A stretch of DNA of 64,000 bases, taken from the NCBI RefSeq assembly GCF_041080625.1, contig NZ_CP163518.1, positions 6,503,501-6,567,500 of the forward strand, written 5' to 3'. The DNA comes from Streptomyces sp. CG1 (GTDB lineage: Bacteria > Actinomycetota > Actinomycetes > Streptomycetales > Streptomycetaceae). Of this stretch, positions 25,347-34,192 are shown piece after piece (position 1 is the stretch's first letter; each line of letters opens with the position of its first letter). The position numbers and the translations under genes were made by a program. Under the pieces are notes generated by a model. The model did no database searches and had not been told where the DNA came from. It worked only from the letters and a program-made list of their open reading frames with translations.

Positions 25347-26660
25347 CTAGGCCCGCATCAGGGCCTGGATGGCGGTGGCGCTGGGACGAGGCTCGCGGTT
25401 GTGGTCGAACAGTCCGAAGGGGACCGAGAATCCGTTCAGCCACTCGTAGTTGTCCACCGCTGTCCACAAGTGGACACCAGCGATGTCCATACCGTCGGTG
25501 AGCGCATCGGCGACCTGGCGAAGCGCGGCGGTCAGGTAGGCGATGCGCTGGGTGTCGTCGTCGCCGCCGTAGCCGATCTCGGCCACCAGGTAGCGCTTGC
25601 CCGGCAGTTCTGTGCGCAGGCGGGTGAGGACCTGGCCCAACCCCTCCGGCCAGACGACGTAGCCTTGCGGGCCGACCGGTTCACCGGCCGGATAGGGGAT
25701 GATCTTCCCTTCGGCGGTGATGGCCGGGTTGTAATAGTAGCTGAAGCCGTAGAGATCGAATGCGCTTTCGTACCGCGTCATGCGTGCGAGGGAGAGCCAC
25801 GAGTCCCACACGGCCGCATCCAGATCAGCCGTCGCCGCCGCAGCGGCCGCGCTGTCGTCGGCCGGGTGCAGCACGGCCAGCGACTCATTCGTGGCGGTGG
25901 GCCGACCGCCCTGGCGCAGGCGCAGGGCTGCCTCGAAGTCGGCCTGGTGGATGGCCTGAAGGACCGTGCGGAACTCCTCGCGCGAAGTGTGTCCCGGCGG
26001 GAACGTGCCGGCCAGGTAGCCCTTCAGCGCGTAGCTGAAGGGGTTGTTGACCGGCATCCAGCCGCCGGCCAGGTCGCCGAAGGTCTCGCCGATGAAGTCG
26101 ACGTGGCGGGCCCACGTGGCGAGGGCCGAGGGAGCGAGGAATCCGCCGTCGGCGGCGAACCACTTCGGCAAGGCGGTATGCAAGAGACAGACCCATAGGC
26201 TCAGCCCCGACTGGCGGCCGGCCTGCAGGATCTGCCGGTAGTGCTCGATGGCCCGGGCGTCGTGCCGACCTGGTTGCGGTTCGAGCCGAGCCCAGTCCAG
26301 CGACAGCCGGTAGTCGCCGAATCCCCAGTCGGCCAGCAGGGCGAAGTCGGCCGCGTACCGGTCGTCGAAGCCGTTTCCGTCGCCGCTGGCGGGCGCCTTG
26401 CCGGCTTGCTCCCAGCCCCACCAGTTGTCTGCCGGAGTCGCACCCTGAGTCTGGGTGGCCGAGCTGGAGGAGCCCCAGCGGAACCCGGTGGGGAAGCGCA
26501 CATGGCCGGCGGCAGACGTCGTCAAAGCTACGGTCTCCTGATCGAGGCTGGCAGGGCGATCCGCAGAGTGTGACCGCGAGAGGCCCTGTGCCAGGACGGG
26601 CATCATCGCCGCGCACCCGAGTACGAAGGACCGCCGGGTGGTGAAGTTGGCCTTCGACAT
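25347..26660 (-). CDS. GH1-fold protein with Tat signal, acid/base Glu replaced by Asn
   Basis: 437 residues from the ATG at 26660. It starts with a Tat-type signal (FTTRRSFVLGCAAMMPVLAQG). The GH1 barrel is recognisable from FPTGFRWGSSSSATQTQGA through DWGFGDYRLSLDWARLEPQPG to DIAGVHLWTAVDNYEWLNGF. The nucleophile site is kept (E361 in VAEIGYGGDDD), but the acid/base motif N-E-P reads N205-N206-P207. Plant myrosinases also lack this Glu and hydrolyse activated thioglucosides. The protein could use activated substrates, transfer sugars, or only bind. No transporter or sugar regulator is adjacent. Confidence 0.83.
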   Translation of the reverse strand: MSKANFTTRRSFVLGCAAMMPVLAQGLSRSHSADRPASLDQETVALTTSAAGHVRFPTGFRWGSSSSATQTQGATPADNWWGWEQAGKAPASGDGNGFDDRYAADFALLADWGFGDYRLSLDWARLEPQPGRHDARAIEHYRQILQAGRQSGLSLWVCLLHTALPKWFAADGGFLAPSALATWARHVDFIGETFGDLAGGWMPVNNPFSYALKGYLAGTFPPGHTSREEFRTVLQAIHQADFEAALRLRQGGRPTATNESLAVLHPADDSAAAAAATADLDAAVWDSWLSLARMTRYESAFDLYGFSYYYNPAITAEGKIIPYPAGEPVGPQGYVVWPEGLGQVLTRLRTELPGKRYLVAEIGYGGDDDTQRIAYLTAALRQVADALTDGMDIAGVHLWTAVDNYEWLNGFSVPFGLFDHNREPRPSATAIQALMRA

Positions 26661-26789
26661 GTGCAGTTCAACCAGTTGCGGGACGCGCCACGGTCTTCTC
26701 CTTGCTGAGCGGTGCTCAGGGGTGAGGCTACCTGGTGGGGATCTTGCCGAGCGCCCCAGGCCTGTGCCGCGAGGACAACCTTCGCCTCG

Positions 26790-27065
26790 GCCGACGTACA
26801 CGACTCCAAGGCGGCACCGACGCGCGCCACCCGGATCAGCCTGCGGCGGCTGAACCTCCCCGAGAAGTTCCGCGTCCACGACTGGCGGCACGACAAGGTC
26901 ACCAACGACCTGGACGCGGGGAAGGACCCCGCGGAGGTCTCGGCCAATGTGAGACACCACACGTCGGACCGCACCCTGGCCCAGCATGGCACGCGCCGAG
27001 TCGAAGGGGCCCGCAGGCCGGCGTCCGGGACGGCTCGGCGCATCGTGCTGGAAAGGATCACATGA
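26790..27065 (+). pseudogene. tyrosine recombinase (integrase) C-terminal remnant
   Basis: The translated stretch ATRISLRRLNLPEKFRVHDWRHDKV... GKDPAEVSANVRHHTSDRTLAQHG matches the end of phage-type integrases: an HDxRH box and a later H-H box. The catalytic Tyr position reads Gln/His (LAQHG). No N-terminal or core-binding domain precedes it. It sits antisense to nothing else and ends near the right edge of the accessory block, so it probably marks an old integration event. Confidence 0.6.
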
Positions 27066-27149
27066 GGCGTTTGGCCGGGTGGCCGCGCGTTGGCCGCATT
27101 GGCCACCGATTCCGCGCATCATCCCAGGTCAGAGCGGAGAACTGAAGCA

Positions 27150-27218
27150 ACGGCCGGGGCCGCCACCCCCCACAGGAGAGGCCCCGGCCGTCGCGCTGAC
27201 GGGCCGCGCGCGGCCCGT
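27150..27218. repeat. two adjacent hairpins at the right edge of the accessory block
   Basis: ACGGCCGGGGCC (27150-27161) pairs with GGCCCCGGCCGT (27180-27191), a 12-bp stem. Eight bases on, 27199-27218 is a perfect 20-bp palindrome. They lie between the integrase remnant and sigma module 2. The rest of 27066-27399 shows only upstream sequence for the sigma gene. Confidence 0.6.
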
Positions 27219-27399
27219 ACCTACTTCAGCGCCGTGAGTGCGTTTTCTGTCACACCCCGGGCACGCCCGGCCCTTACTCTGCGCACACCCGCACCTTGTC
27301 ACGAGTTAGTTGCATCCTCTACGGACATGGACGAGGCTCGGTTTCACGCCGTAACGTGCCATTCGCGCCGGACCAGGAAACAGGCGTAAAGGGAGTGCG

Positions 27400-28062
27400 G
27401 TGCTGGGGGACGACGCGGAGCTGACCGCCGCGGTGCGTGCGGCACAGGACGGAGACGAGACCGCGTTCCGTACGGTGTACCGCGCCGTGCAGCCGCGGCT
27501 GCTCGGATACGTACGCACGCTGGTCGGTGATCCGGACGCCGAGGACGTCGCGTCCGAGGCCTGGCTGCAGATCGCCCGCGACCTCGACCGGTTCAGCGGA
27601 GACGCCGACCGCTTCCGTGGCTGGGCCGCCCGGATCGCCCGTAACCGAGCCCTGGACCACATACGGATGCGCGGCCGCCGCCCCGCCATAGGCGGCGACG
27701 AGACGGAACTGACCGGCCGGGCCGCCGAGTCCGACACGGCCGGCGAGGCCATCGAGGCCCTGGCCACCGACAGCGCCCTCTCCCTCATCGCGCGGCTCCC
27801 GCAGGACCAGGCCGAGGCGGTCGTCCTGCGGGTCGTGGTCGGCCTCGACGCCAAGAGCGCCGCCGAGACGCTCGGCAAACGCGCCGGTGCCGTACGCACC
27901 GCGGCGCACCGCGGACTGAAACGGCTCGCGGAGCTGATCGGCGAGGATCCGGAATCGGTGGGTGCGCTGGATGCGCTCCCACCCCAGAGAGAACCGCGTG
28001 GCCGCGCGGTGTCGTCCGCAACTGTGACGGATATGCGTGCGCGGACGCAGAAGGACATGTGA
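27400..28062 (+). CDS. ECF-type RNA polymerase sigma factor (module 2)
   Basis: 220 residues; GTG at 27400 behind GGGAG. It is closely related to the sigma factor at 15141: ELTAAVRAAQDGDETAF, AEDVASEAWLQIARDLDRF, FRGWAARIARNRALDHIR, LPQDQAEAVVLRVVVGLD and LGKRAGAVRTAAHRGLKRLAELIG have near-identical counterparts there. A ~45-residue C-terminal tail follows region 4. The stop overlaps the next gene (TGATG at 28060-28064), so the two are translationally coupled. Confidence 0.9.
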   Translation: MLGDDAELTAAVRAAQDGDETAFRTVYRAVQPRLLGYVRTLVGDPDAEDVASEAWLQIARDLDRFSGDADRFRGWAARIARNRALDHIRMRGRRPAIGGDETELTGRAAESDTAGEAIEALATDSALSLIARLPQDQAEAVVLRVVVGLDAKSAAETLGKRAGAVRTAAHRGLKRLAELIGEDPESVGALDALPPQREPRGRAVSSATVTDMRARTQKDM

Positions 28063-29117
28063 TGGCCGACGAGCAGGACAAGTGGCTGAACCGTGAGACG
28101 GCGGAACGTCTGCTGCGCGGTGAGTCGCTGGAAGCCGTCGACGCCTCCGCACGTGACCAGGCCGAAGGCCTCTCCCAGGTGCTCGGCGCGCTGTCCGCGC
28201 AGGCGGCCCCCGCCACCGGTGAACTCCCCGGCGAACAGGCCGCCCTGGCCGCGTTCCGCAAGGCCCGCGAGGCCGCCGACGCCGAACGGACCGTCGCGGT
28301 CCGCGCCGCCGGCGCCTCCGCCCTGCCCGGGCCCGGCGGCGACGCGGGTCTGGTCCGCATCGGCGCCCCGGCCCGTACCGGAATCCGGGACCGGCGGCCC
28401 CGCTGGGCCCGGCCGGTGCGCCTGGGGCTCGCCGCCGCGCTGACCGTGGGCACACTGGGCGGGGTCGCCATGGCCGCCGGGACCGGGATGCTGCCCACGC
28501 CGTTCGAGCCCGCGCACCCCCGCCCCGCCGTCTCCGTCTCCGCCGACGGGTCCTCCGGGGGGCCGTCCGCCTCGGACTCGCCGCAGGGCACCGCGAGCCC
28601 GACTCAGCCCGGCACCCCGAGCGGCAGCACGGGCACGCGCCGCGGCGGCGCTTCCGGAGAAGCCTCCGGACCGGACGGCCGCCCGGGTGGCAGCGCCTCT
28701 CCGGGCGCCGGCGACCTCTCCGGCACGCTCGGCAGCCGCTGGAAGGACGCGGCCGCGGCCTGCCGCGACATCCAGGACGGCAAGGGCCTGGACACCGGGC
28801 GGCGGCGCGCGCTGGAGAACCTGGCGGGCGGGAGTGCCCGGGTGAGCCAGTTCTGCAAGGTCGTCCTGACCGCCGTCGACTCGGTCGGCGGCCAGGGGAG
28901 CGGCGGCCAGGGCGACGAGAACGGCGGCAACGGCAAGGACAAGGGCGGCAAAGGCCAGGGCGAAGGGAACGGCCAGGGCGGCGGCGACGGCGGTCACTTC
29001 GGCGAGGGCAACGGTAAGGACAAGCCCGGTGGCGGCGGCAAAGGCTGGCACGGCGAAGGTGCCTCGCCCCTTCCCTCGGCCCTCGCTCCGGTCCCCTCGG
29101 CCCTGGGATCTGTCTGA
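28062..29117 (+). CDS. single-pass membrane protein, putative anti-sigma/sensor of module 2
   Basis: 351 residues from the ATG at 28062 overlapping the sigma stop. The cytoplasmic region begins KWLNRETAERLLRGESLEAVDASARDQAEGL and includes AALAAFRKAREAADAERT; one TM follows (LGLAAALTVGTLGGVAMAAGTGM); then a long Ser/Pro/Gly outer linker, a small helical piece with two Cys (AAACRDIQ and SQFCKVVL), and a Gly/Lys/Asp repeat tail rich in GGNGKD-like units. The layout matches the module-1 protein at 15990. A sigma-holding role is inferred from coupling, not from a motif. Confidence 0.72.
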   Translation: MADEQDKWLNRETAERLLRGESLEAVDASARDQAEGLSQVLGALSAQAAPATGELPGEQAALAAFRKAREAADAERTVAVRAAGASALPGPGGDAGLVRIGAPARTGIRDRRPRWARPVRLGLAAALTVGTLGGVAMAAGTGMLPTPFEPAHPRPAVSVSADGSSGGPSASDSPQGTASPTQPGTPSGSTGTRRGGASGEASGPDGRPGGSASPGAGDLSGTLGSRWKDAAAACRDIQDGKGLDTGRRRALENLAGGSARVSQFCKVVLTAVDSVGGQGSGGQGDENGGNGKDKGGKGQGEGNGQGGGDGGHFGEGNGKDKPGGGGKGWHGEGASPLPSALAPVPSALGSV

Positions 29118-29560
29118 CGTTGCCCTCTCCCACTGCCTCAAGGGCGTGGGAGGTGCCCTCAGCCCTGCGCGCCTGGCACGCACTCCCCCAGAGAGACGGG
29201 AATGGTCGGACAGGCCCTGCTCCGGTGCACCCGCCCGCACGACCGGCGCCGGGCCCACCCCCGGCACCGAGTCCGGCGTACACCGCGCTCCGGGCTCTGG
29301 GTACCTGAAATGCGCCCCCTATCACCCCTCTGACCTGCGGTTTCGTGGTCCGCGAAAAATTACCCGCGCGAGGTGTGACGTTTTTGGCGCCCCGTACGCA
29401 GTAATGAGTGAGCCGACTGGTCATCGGCCGTCGCACTGAGCCGGGGTTCCCCCCGTACCCACGGCTCGTGCACCTGGCGCGGGCGGGACACGTTCCCCCG
29501 GTCCCGCCCGCGCCCCGCAGCCTCTCTCCCCGATGGACGACAGCTCTCACCGGGTGACTC
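29118..29560. other. gene-poor interval
   Basis: 443 bases between sigma module 2 and the convergent L,D-transpeptidase. I see no protein-like frame and no strong hairpin. The stretch 29340-29400 (GAAAAATTACC and GACGTTTTTGG) is unusually A/T-rich for this genome. Confidence 0.4.
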
Positions 29561-30412
29561 TCACCAGTAGACGACGACCTTGTCGCCCACCCGCACCTGC
29601 GCGAACAGCTGCTGGATCGCGGCCTGGTCCCGGACGTTGACGCACCCGTGCGAGCCTCCCGCGTATCCGCGCGCCGCGAAGTCGTACGAGTAGTGCACGG
29701 CCTGGCCGCGGCTGAAGAACATCGCGTACGGCATCGGCGAGTGGTAGAGCGTCGACACCCAGTTCCGCGCCTTCCAGTAGACGTGGAACACACCTTCCCG
29801 GGTCGGTGTGTACTGCGTGCCGAATCGCACCGCCGTCGTCGTCACGGTCCGGCCGTCGACCATCCAGCGCAGGGTCCGTGTCGTCTTGTCGATGCACAGC
29901 ACGCGGCCGGTCAGGCAGCGCGGGTCGGGCGCGCCGGCCGGCTGACCGCCCATCAGATACAGCTCCCAGGTGCCGGGCGTGTGGGTCATGGCCACCAGCC
30001 GCTGCCAGGTGACGGTGTCCGTCCGGCCGGTCTGCGGCAGCCCGCGCTTGCCCTGGAAGCCCCGGACGCCCCGCTCGGTCAGCGCGCCGTACGACCCGCT
30101 CGGCCCCTCGGACAGCCAGTCCAGCTGGCGCAGCCGCGCCTGCAGCTCCCGTACGGCGGGCCCGCTGTCGCCGCGCGACCACAGGACGCGGGGAGCGGCC
30201 GCGGGCGCGGGAGCGGACAGTGACGGTTGGGCCGTTCGGGTGGGATCCGTGGGCAGGCTCTCCTGGGTCCCGGGCACGCTGGTCCGGGTCTGGATGTGCA
30301 GGGGCGCCCTGGCTTTGGCGTCGGCGTCCGGCGGCTGCACGGTGCAGCCGCAGAGGGCGGCGAGGGCGGCGGCCGAGGCGAGTACGGCGGCAGGTCTTCC
30401 CGAGTTCCTCAT
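29561..30412 (-). CDS. L,D-transpeptidase lipoprotein with peptidoglycan-binding domain
   Basis: 283 residues from the ATG at 30412. Lipoprotein signal RPAAVLASAAALAALCGC with lipobox Cys23. After a Thr/Pro/Ala linker come a PG_binding_1 domain (GDSGPAVRELQARLRQL... YGALTERGVRGFQGKRGL) and a YkuD domain with the catalytic SHGCVNVR. The enzyme should make 3-3 cross-links or attach proteins to peptidoglycan at the outer face of the membrane. Divergent from the mutase gene, sharing an ~80-base intergenic region. Confidence 0.9.
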   Translation of the reverse strand: MRNSGRPAAVLASAAALAALCGCTVQPPDADAKARAPLHIQTRTSVPGTQESLPTDPTRTAQPSLSAPAPAAAPRVLWSRGDSGPAVRELQARLRQLDWLSEGPSGSYGALTERGVRGFQGKRGLPQTGRTDTVTWQRLVAMTHTPGTWELYLMGGQPAGAPDPRCLTGRVLCIDKTTRTLRWMVDGRTVTTTAVRFGTQYTPTREGVFHVYWKARNWVSTLYHSPMPYAMFFSRGQAVHYSYDFAARGYAGGSHGCVNVRDQAAIQQLFAQVRVGDKVVVYW

Positions 30413-30492
30413 GCCGGGGATGTTTCCCCGCGTGACCGCCGTCGAACGACGGGGCATGGTGAGGGGTGACAGGACGTAGTGCGGAGGCATCC

Positions 30493-32073
30493 ATGGCGCG
30501 TGAGTCGGAGTCGGGGCTGCCGATCGAGCCGGTCTACGGACCCCAGGCGCTGGAGGGCTGGAACCCGGCCGGGAAACTGGGCGAACCAGGCGCGTACCCC
30601 TTCACCCGCGGGGTGTACCCCACCATGTACACCGGCCGCCCGTGGACCATGCGGCAGTACGCCGGCTTCGGTACGGCCGCCGAGTCCAACGCCCGCTACC
30701 GGCAGCTGATCGCCCACGGCACGACCGGGCTCTCGGTCGCCTTCGACCTGCCCACCCAGATGGGCCACGACTCGGACGCCCCGCTCGCCCACGGCGAGGT
30801 CGGCAAGGTGGGCGTGGCGATCGACTCGATCGAGGACATGCGGGTGCTGTTCGACGGCATCCCGCTCGGCCAGGTCTCGACGTCGATGACGATCAACGCC
30901 CCGGCGGCCCTGCTCCTTCTGCTCTACCAGCTGGTGGCGGAGGAACAGGGGGCGCGGCCCGATCAGCTGACCGGCACGATCCAGAACGACGTGCTGAAGG
31001 AGTACATCGCACGCGGGACGTACATCTTCCCGCCGAAACCCTCCCTGCGCCTGACGGCGGACATCTTCAAGTACTGCACCGCCGAGATCCCGAAGTGGAA
31101 CACGATCTCGATCTCCGGGTACCACATGGCCGAGGCGGGGGCATCACCCGTTCAGGAGATCGCTTTCACCCTGGCGGACGGCATCGAGTACGTCCGTACG
31201 GCGGTCGCGGCCGGCATGGACGTCGACGACTTCGCCCCCCGCCTCTCCTTCTTCTTCGTGGCCCGTACGACGCTGCTGGAGGAGGTCGCCAAGTTCCGCG
31301 CGGCGAGGAGGATCTGGGCCCGGGTGATGCGCGAGGACTTCGGCGCCCGGAACCCGAAGTCCCTGATGCTCCGCTTCCACACCCAGACGGCCGGCGTCCA
31401 GCTGACGGCCCAGCAGCCCGAGGTGAACCTGGTCCGGGTCGCCGTCCAGGCCCTGGCCGCGGTGCTCGGCGGCACGCAGTCGCTGCACACCAACTCCTTC
31501 GACGAGGCGATCGCCCTGCCGACGGACAAGAGCGCACGACTGGCGCTGCGCACCCAGCAGGTACTGGCGCACGAGACGGACCTGACCGCGACGGTCGACC
31601 CCTTCGCGGGCTCCTACGCGGTGGAGCGCATGACGGACGACGTCGAGGAGGCGGCCGTCGACCTGATGCGCAGGGTCGAGGACCTGGGCGGAGCGGTGGC
31701 GGCGATCGAGCGGGGCTTCCAGAAGTCCGAGATCGAACGCAACGCGTACCGGATCGCCCAGGAGAGCGACTCCGGCGAGCGGGTGGTCGTAGGCGTCAAC
31801 CGCTTCCAGCTCGACGAGGAGGAACCGTACGAGCCGTTGCGGGTCGACCCGGTGATCGAGGCCCGGCAGGCGGACCGCTTGGCCAAGCTGCGGGCCGCAC
31901 GGGACCAGGGCGCGGTGGACACGGCACTGGACGCGCTGAAGAAGGCGGCCGAGGGGGAGGAGAACGTGCTGTATCCGATGAAGGAGGCGCTGCGGGGGCG
32001 GGCGACGGTGGGGGAGGTGTGCAACGCGCTTCGGGGGGTTTGGGGGGCTTACGAGCCTTCGGAGGTGTTCTGA
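30493..32073 (+). CDS. methylmalonyl-CoA mutase family large (catalytic) chain, B12 domain absent
   Basis: 526 residues; ATG at 30493 behind GCGGAGG. The TIM-barrel acyl-CoA domain is complete: [89 protein letters not shown]. Equivalents of Tyr89 and Arg207 of the Propionibacterium enzyme are present (Y56 and R174). These mark methylmalonyl-CoA rather than isobutyryl-CoA mutase (Phe/Gln). There is no C-terminal DxHxxG cobalamin domain and no small subunit nearby, so it must work with a separate B12-binding partner. Confidence 0.9.
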   Translation: MARESESGLPIEPVYGPQALEGWNPAGKLGEPGAYPFTRGVYPTMYTGRPWTMRQYAGFGTAAESNARYRQLIAHGTTGLSVAFDLPTQMGHDSDAPLAHGEVGKVGVAIDSIEDMRVLFDGIPLGQVSTSMTINAPAALLLLLYQLVAEEQGARPDQLTGTIQNDVLKEYIARGTYIFPPKPSLRLTADIFKYCTAEIPKWNTISISGYHMAEAGASPVQEIAFTLADGIEYVRTAVAAGMDVDDFAPRLSFFFVARTTLLEEVAKFRAARRIWARVMREDFGARNPKSLMLRFHTQTAGVQLTAQQPEVNLVRVAVQALAAVLGGTQSLHTNSFDEAIALPTDKSARLALRTQQVLAHETDLTATVDPFAGSYAVERMTDDVEEAAVDLMRRVEDLGGAVAAIERGFQKSEIERNAYRIAQESDSGERVVVGVNRFQLDEEEPYEPLRVDPVIEARQADRLAKLRAARDQGAVDTALDALKKAAEGEENVLYPMKEALRGRATVGEVCNALRGVWGAYEPSEVF

Positions 32074-32163
32074 GCTGAGTGGTTACTTCGTATGGGTGAT
32101 CATGGGCGGAATCCCTCCGCTCCCCGTTACGCTCGTGGAGAGTGCTCCCGAAAGGAGGTTGCC

Positions 32164-32745
32164 GTGGCTGTGATAGAGCGCGAGATGACGATCGCCGAAG
32201 CCGCCGACCGTGTCTCCAGCTGGCTGCCCGGACACCGTGTTGAGATCCTTCGAGGGAGCCTTATCGTGTCGCCGCCGCCGGATGAACCGCACCAGGGGAC
32301 CGTGTTCGAGGTCGGTTGTGAAATCCGGCAGGCCGGGGCGAAGAAAGTCGGCCTCAAGGTTCGTCCCGGTATCGCTCTGTGGCTGCCGACCGGCCCGGCG
32401 GATTACGCGATCCCGGACCTGTCTGTGGTCGACGCCGACATTGCAGACGCGCTCGTCCGGAACAACTGCTATGCGCCGCATGTTTTCCACATGGTGCTGG
32501 AAGTGACCTCTTTCAATTGGTCCGATGACACGGCCCTCAAGGTCGAGCTCTACGCCGAGGCCGGGATCCCCGTGTACTTGGTGGCCGATCGCCGACACGA
32601 GGAAGTCCTGCTCTACCAGAACCCCAAGGACGGCAAGTACCCCGTCCCCACGCGCTACAAGCGAGGTGAGTCCGTCCCCGTCCCCGAATCCGTCGGTGTC
32701 ACCCTGGACCTCTCGGTAGACACCCTCCTCGACGGCGACGACTGA
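32164..32745 (+). CDS. Uma2 family (DUF820) restriction-endonuclease-fold protein
   Basis: 193 residues; GTG at 32164 behind AAAGGAGG. It has the PD-(D/E)xK-type order: DYAIPDLSVVD, then HMVLEVTSFNWSDDTALKVELYAEAGIPVYLVAD. Asp, Glu-x-Thr and the following Lys fit the Uma2 active-site pattern. Uma2 proteins are widespread in Streptomyces and cyanobacteria and have no settled role. It is a single gene; its stop lies 5 bases from the end of the convergent monooxygenase gene. Confidence 0.85.
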   Translation: MAVIEREMTIAEAADRVSSWLPGHRVEILRGSLIVSPPPDEPHQGTVFEVGCEIRQAGAKKVGLKVRPGIALWLPTGPADYAIPDLSVVDADIADALVRNNCYAPHVFHMVLEVTSFNWSDDTALKVELYAEAGIPVYLVADRRHEEVLLYQNPKDGKYPVPTRYKRGESVPVPESVGVTLDLSVDTLLDGDD

Positions 32746-32750
32746 CCACG

Positions 32751-34121
32751 TCACCCCACGAAGCGCCCGAGATACTCCCTGAGCCCCTCCGTCGACTCGC
32801 CCGCCCAGCCCACGTACCCGTCCGGGCGGATCAGGAAGACGCCCGGGCCGTAGGGCTCCGGGGCCGCCGGGAGGGCTCGGACGCCGGGGAGGGAGGTTTC
32901 CGCGCCCAGGAGGGTCCAGTGCGGGCCCCGGAACGCGTCGAAGAGGCGGATGCCGTCCACCGAGCCGTCCGGAGCGCGGTCGCCTGCCTGGACGCCCGAC
33001 GGGTTGTCCCGCGTCTCCACGCTCAGGGGCGACTCCCGGTAGCCCAGCCCCAGTTGCACCGTCGCCTTTCCGCGTCGTACCTCGCCGCGGTGCACGCCTG
33101 TCGACAGGTCGAGCATGGCCGCCGCGTTCACCCGGCGCTCCTCCTCGTAGGTGTCGAGGACTGAATCCGGTGCTCCGGCGCGCAGTACCGCGCCCAGCTT
33201 CCAGCCCAGGTTGTAGGCGTCCTGGACGCTGGTGTTCAGGCCCTGGCCGCCGGCCGGTGAGTGGATGTGCGCCGCGTCGCCGGCGAGGAAGACCCGGCCG
33301 GCCCGGAAGCGGTCCGCCAGGGCGGCGCGCGGGCGGAAGCCGGAGGCCCAGCGCAGGTCCGTGACGTCCTCGGCGGCCAGGTGTGTGTACGCGGCCACCA
33401 GTGCGCGGATGCCGTCCAGGGACACGTCGGGTTCCGTGCCCTCCGCGAGGCGCGCCTGCATCTGGAAGGCGTCGGTGCCGGCCAGCGGGCACAGGGTCAC
33501 GGCGCTGCCGTCGTCCTTGGGGAACGCGTGCCAGTGGTCCCGGTCGAGCCCGTTCACTCGCACGTCCGCCACCAGGAACGACGCCGGGTCGACCGTCTCC
33601 CCGGCCATGCCGACGCCCAGCGCACGGCGGACGACCGACCGGCCGCCGTCGGCCGCGACGACGTACGCCGCACGGGTGGTCGTACCGTCGGCGAAGCGTA
33701 CGGTCACGCCCTCCGCGTCCTGTTCCAGCCCCGTCACCTCGCGCCCGAAGGCCACCTCGCCTCCCAGCTCCGTCAGCCGGGCGTAGAGGATCTCCTGCGT
33801 GCGCCACTGCGCGATCATCAGCGGCTCGGTGTACGGAGCGCCCCCGTCCGCCTCCACCGGCTCGAACACCGGCTGCTCGCCGACCGGTTCGCCGTCCTTC
33901 CAGGTCATCCGGTGGGGGTAGGGGCCGCCGGCCGCCCGGATCGCCTCCACCACGCCGAGGTCGTCGAACACCTCCTGGGTGCGCGGCTGGATCCCTTTGC
34001 CGCGCGAGCCGGGGAACAGCGCCTCCGCCCGCTCCACGACCAGGGCGTCCACGCCGCGCCGGGCGAGGTCGATGCCGAGGGTCAGGCCGGTGGGACCCGC
34101 GCCCACGATCAGGACATCCAT
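32751..34121 (-). CDS. FAD-dependent aromatic monooxygenase (PheA/TfdB, TetX/Rox-like)
   Basis: 456 residues. Group A flavoprotein hydroxylase: GAGPTGLTLGIDLARRG (FAD GxGxxG, ~7-23), the DG motif in AYVVAADGGRSVVRRALG, and the GD motif RVFLAGDAAHIHSPAGGQGLNTSVQDAYNL. It should hydroxylate an aromatic compound with NAD(P)H and O2; drug-modifying relatives include rifampicin monooxygenase and TetX. The RBS AAGGAG overlaps an operator (34132-34146), and a TetR gene with a TetR_C-type domain diverges from it, which points to control by a small aromatic inducer. Confidence 0.9.
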   Translation of the reverse strand: MDVLIVGAGPTGLTLGIDLARRGVDALVVERAEALFPGSRGKGIQPRTQEVFDDLGVVEAIRAAGGPYPHRMTWKDGEPVGEQPVFEPVEADGGAPYTEPLMIAQWRTQEILYARLTELGGEVAFGREVTGLEQDAEGVTVRFADGTTTRAAYVVAADGGRSVVRRALGVGMAGETVDPASFLVADVRVNGLDRDHWHAFPKDDGSAVTLCPLAGTDAFQMQARLAEGTEPDVSLDGIRALVAAYTHLAAEDVTDLRWASGFRPRAALADRFRAGRVFLAGDAAHIHSPAGGQGLNTSVQDAYNLGWKLGAVLRAGAPDSVLDTYEEERRVNAAAMLDLSTGVHRGEVRRGKATVQLGLGYRESPLSVETRDNPSGVQAGDRAPDGSVDGIRLFDAFRGPHWTLLGAETSLPGVRALPAAPEPYGPGVFLIRPDGYVGWAGESTEGLREYLGRFVG

Positions 34122-34131
34122 GACTTATCTC

Positions 34132-34146
34132 CTTAACGTTGTTAAG
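34132..34146. promoter_or_regulatory. TetR-type operator 1
   Basis: CTTAACGTTGTTAAG: inverted arms CTTAAC/GTTAAG with a 3-base centre. It overlaps the ribosome-binding site of the monooxygenase gene. Its copy lies 37 bases away at 34169-34183. Confidence 0.82.
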
Positions 34147-34168
34147 TACCGTCGCCCATGAGCGTGCC

Positions 34169-34183
34169 CTTAACGCTGTTAAG
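34169..34183. promoter_or_regulatory. TetR-type operator 2
   Basis: CTTAACGCTGTTAAG differs from operator 1 only in the central base. It lies 10 bases before the TetR GTG start, so binding should also shut off the regulator's own gene. The 37-bp centre spacing is about 3.5 helical turns. Confidence 0.82.
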
Positions 34184-34192
34184 CTGTCAAGT

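Noticed and set aside
25111..25467. Open frame between the GH1 gene and the peptidase
   Set aside because: No RBS, odd composition, and overlaps the GH1 3' end and a likely promoter.
16836..27400. Attachment-site direct repeats or a tRNA at the block edges
   Set aside because: I could find no matching repeat pair or cloverleaf by eye; a computed repeat search would be needed.
30413..30492. B12 riboswitch before the mutase gene
   Set aside because: The gap is only ~80 bases and holds no B12-box-like sequence.
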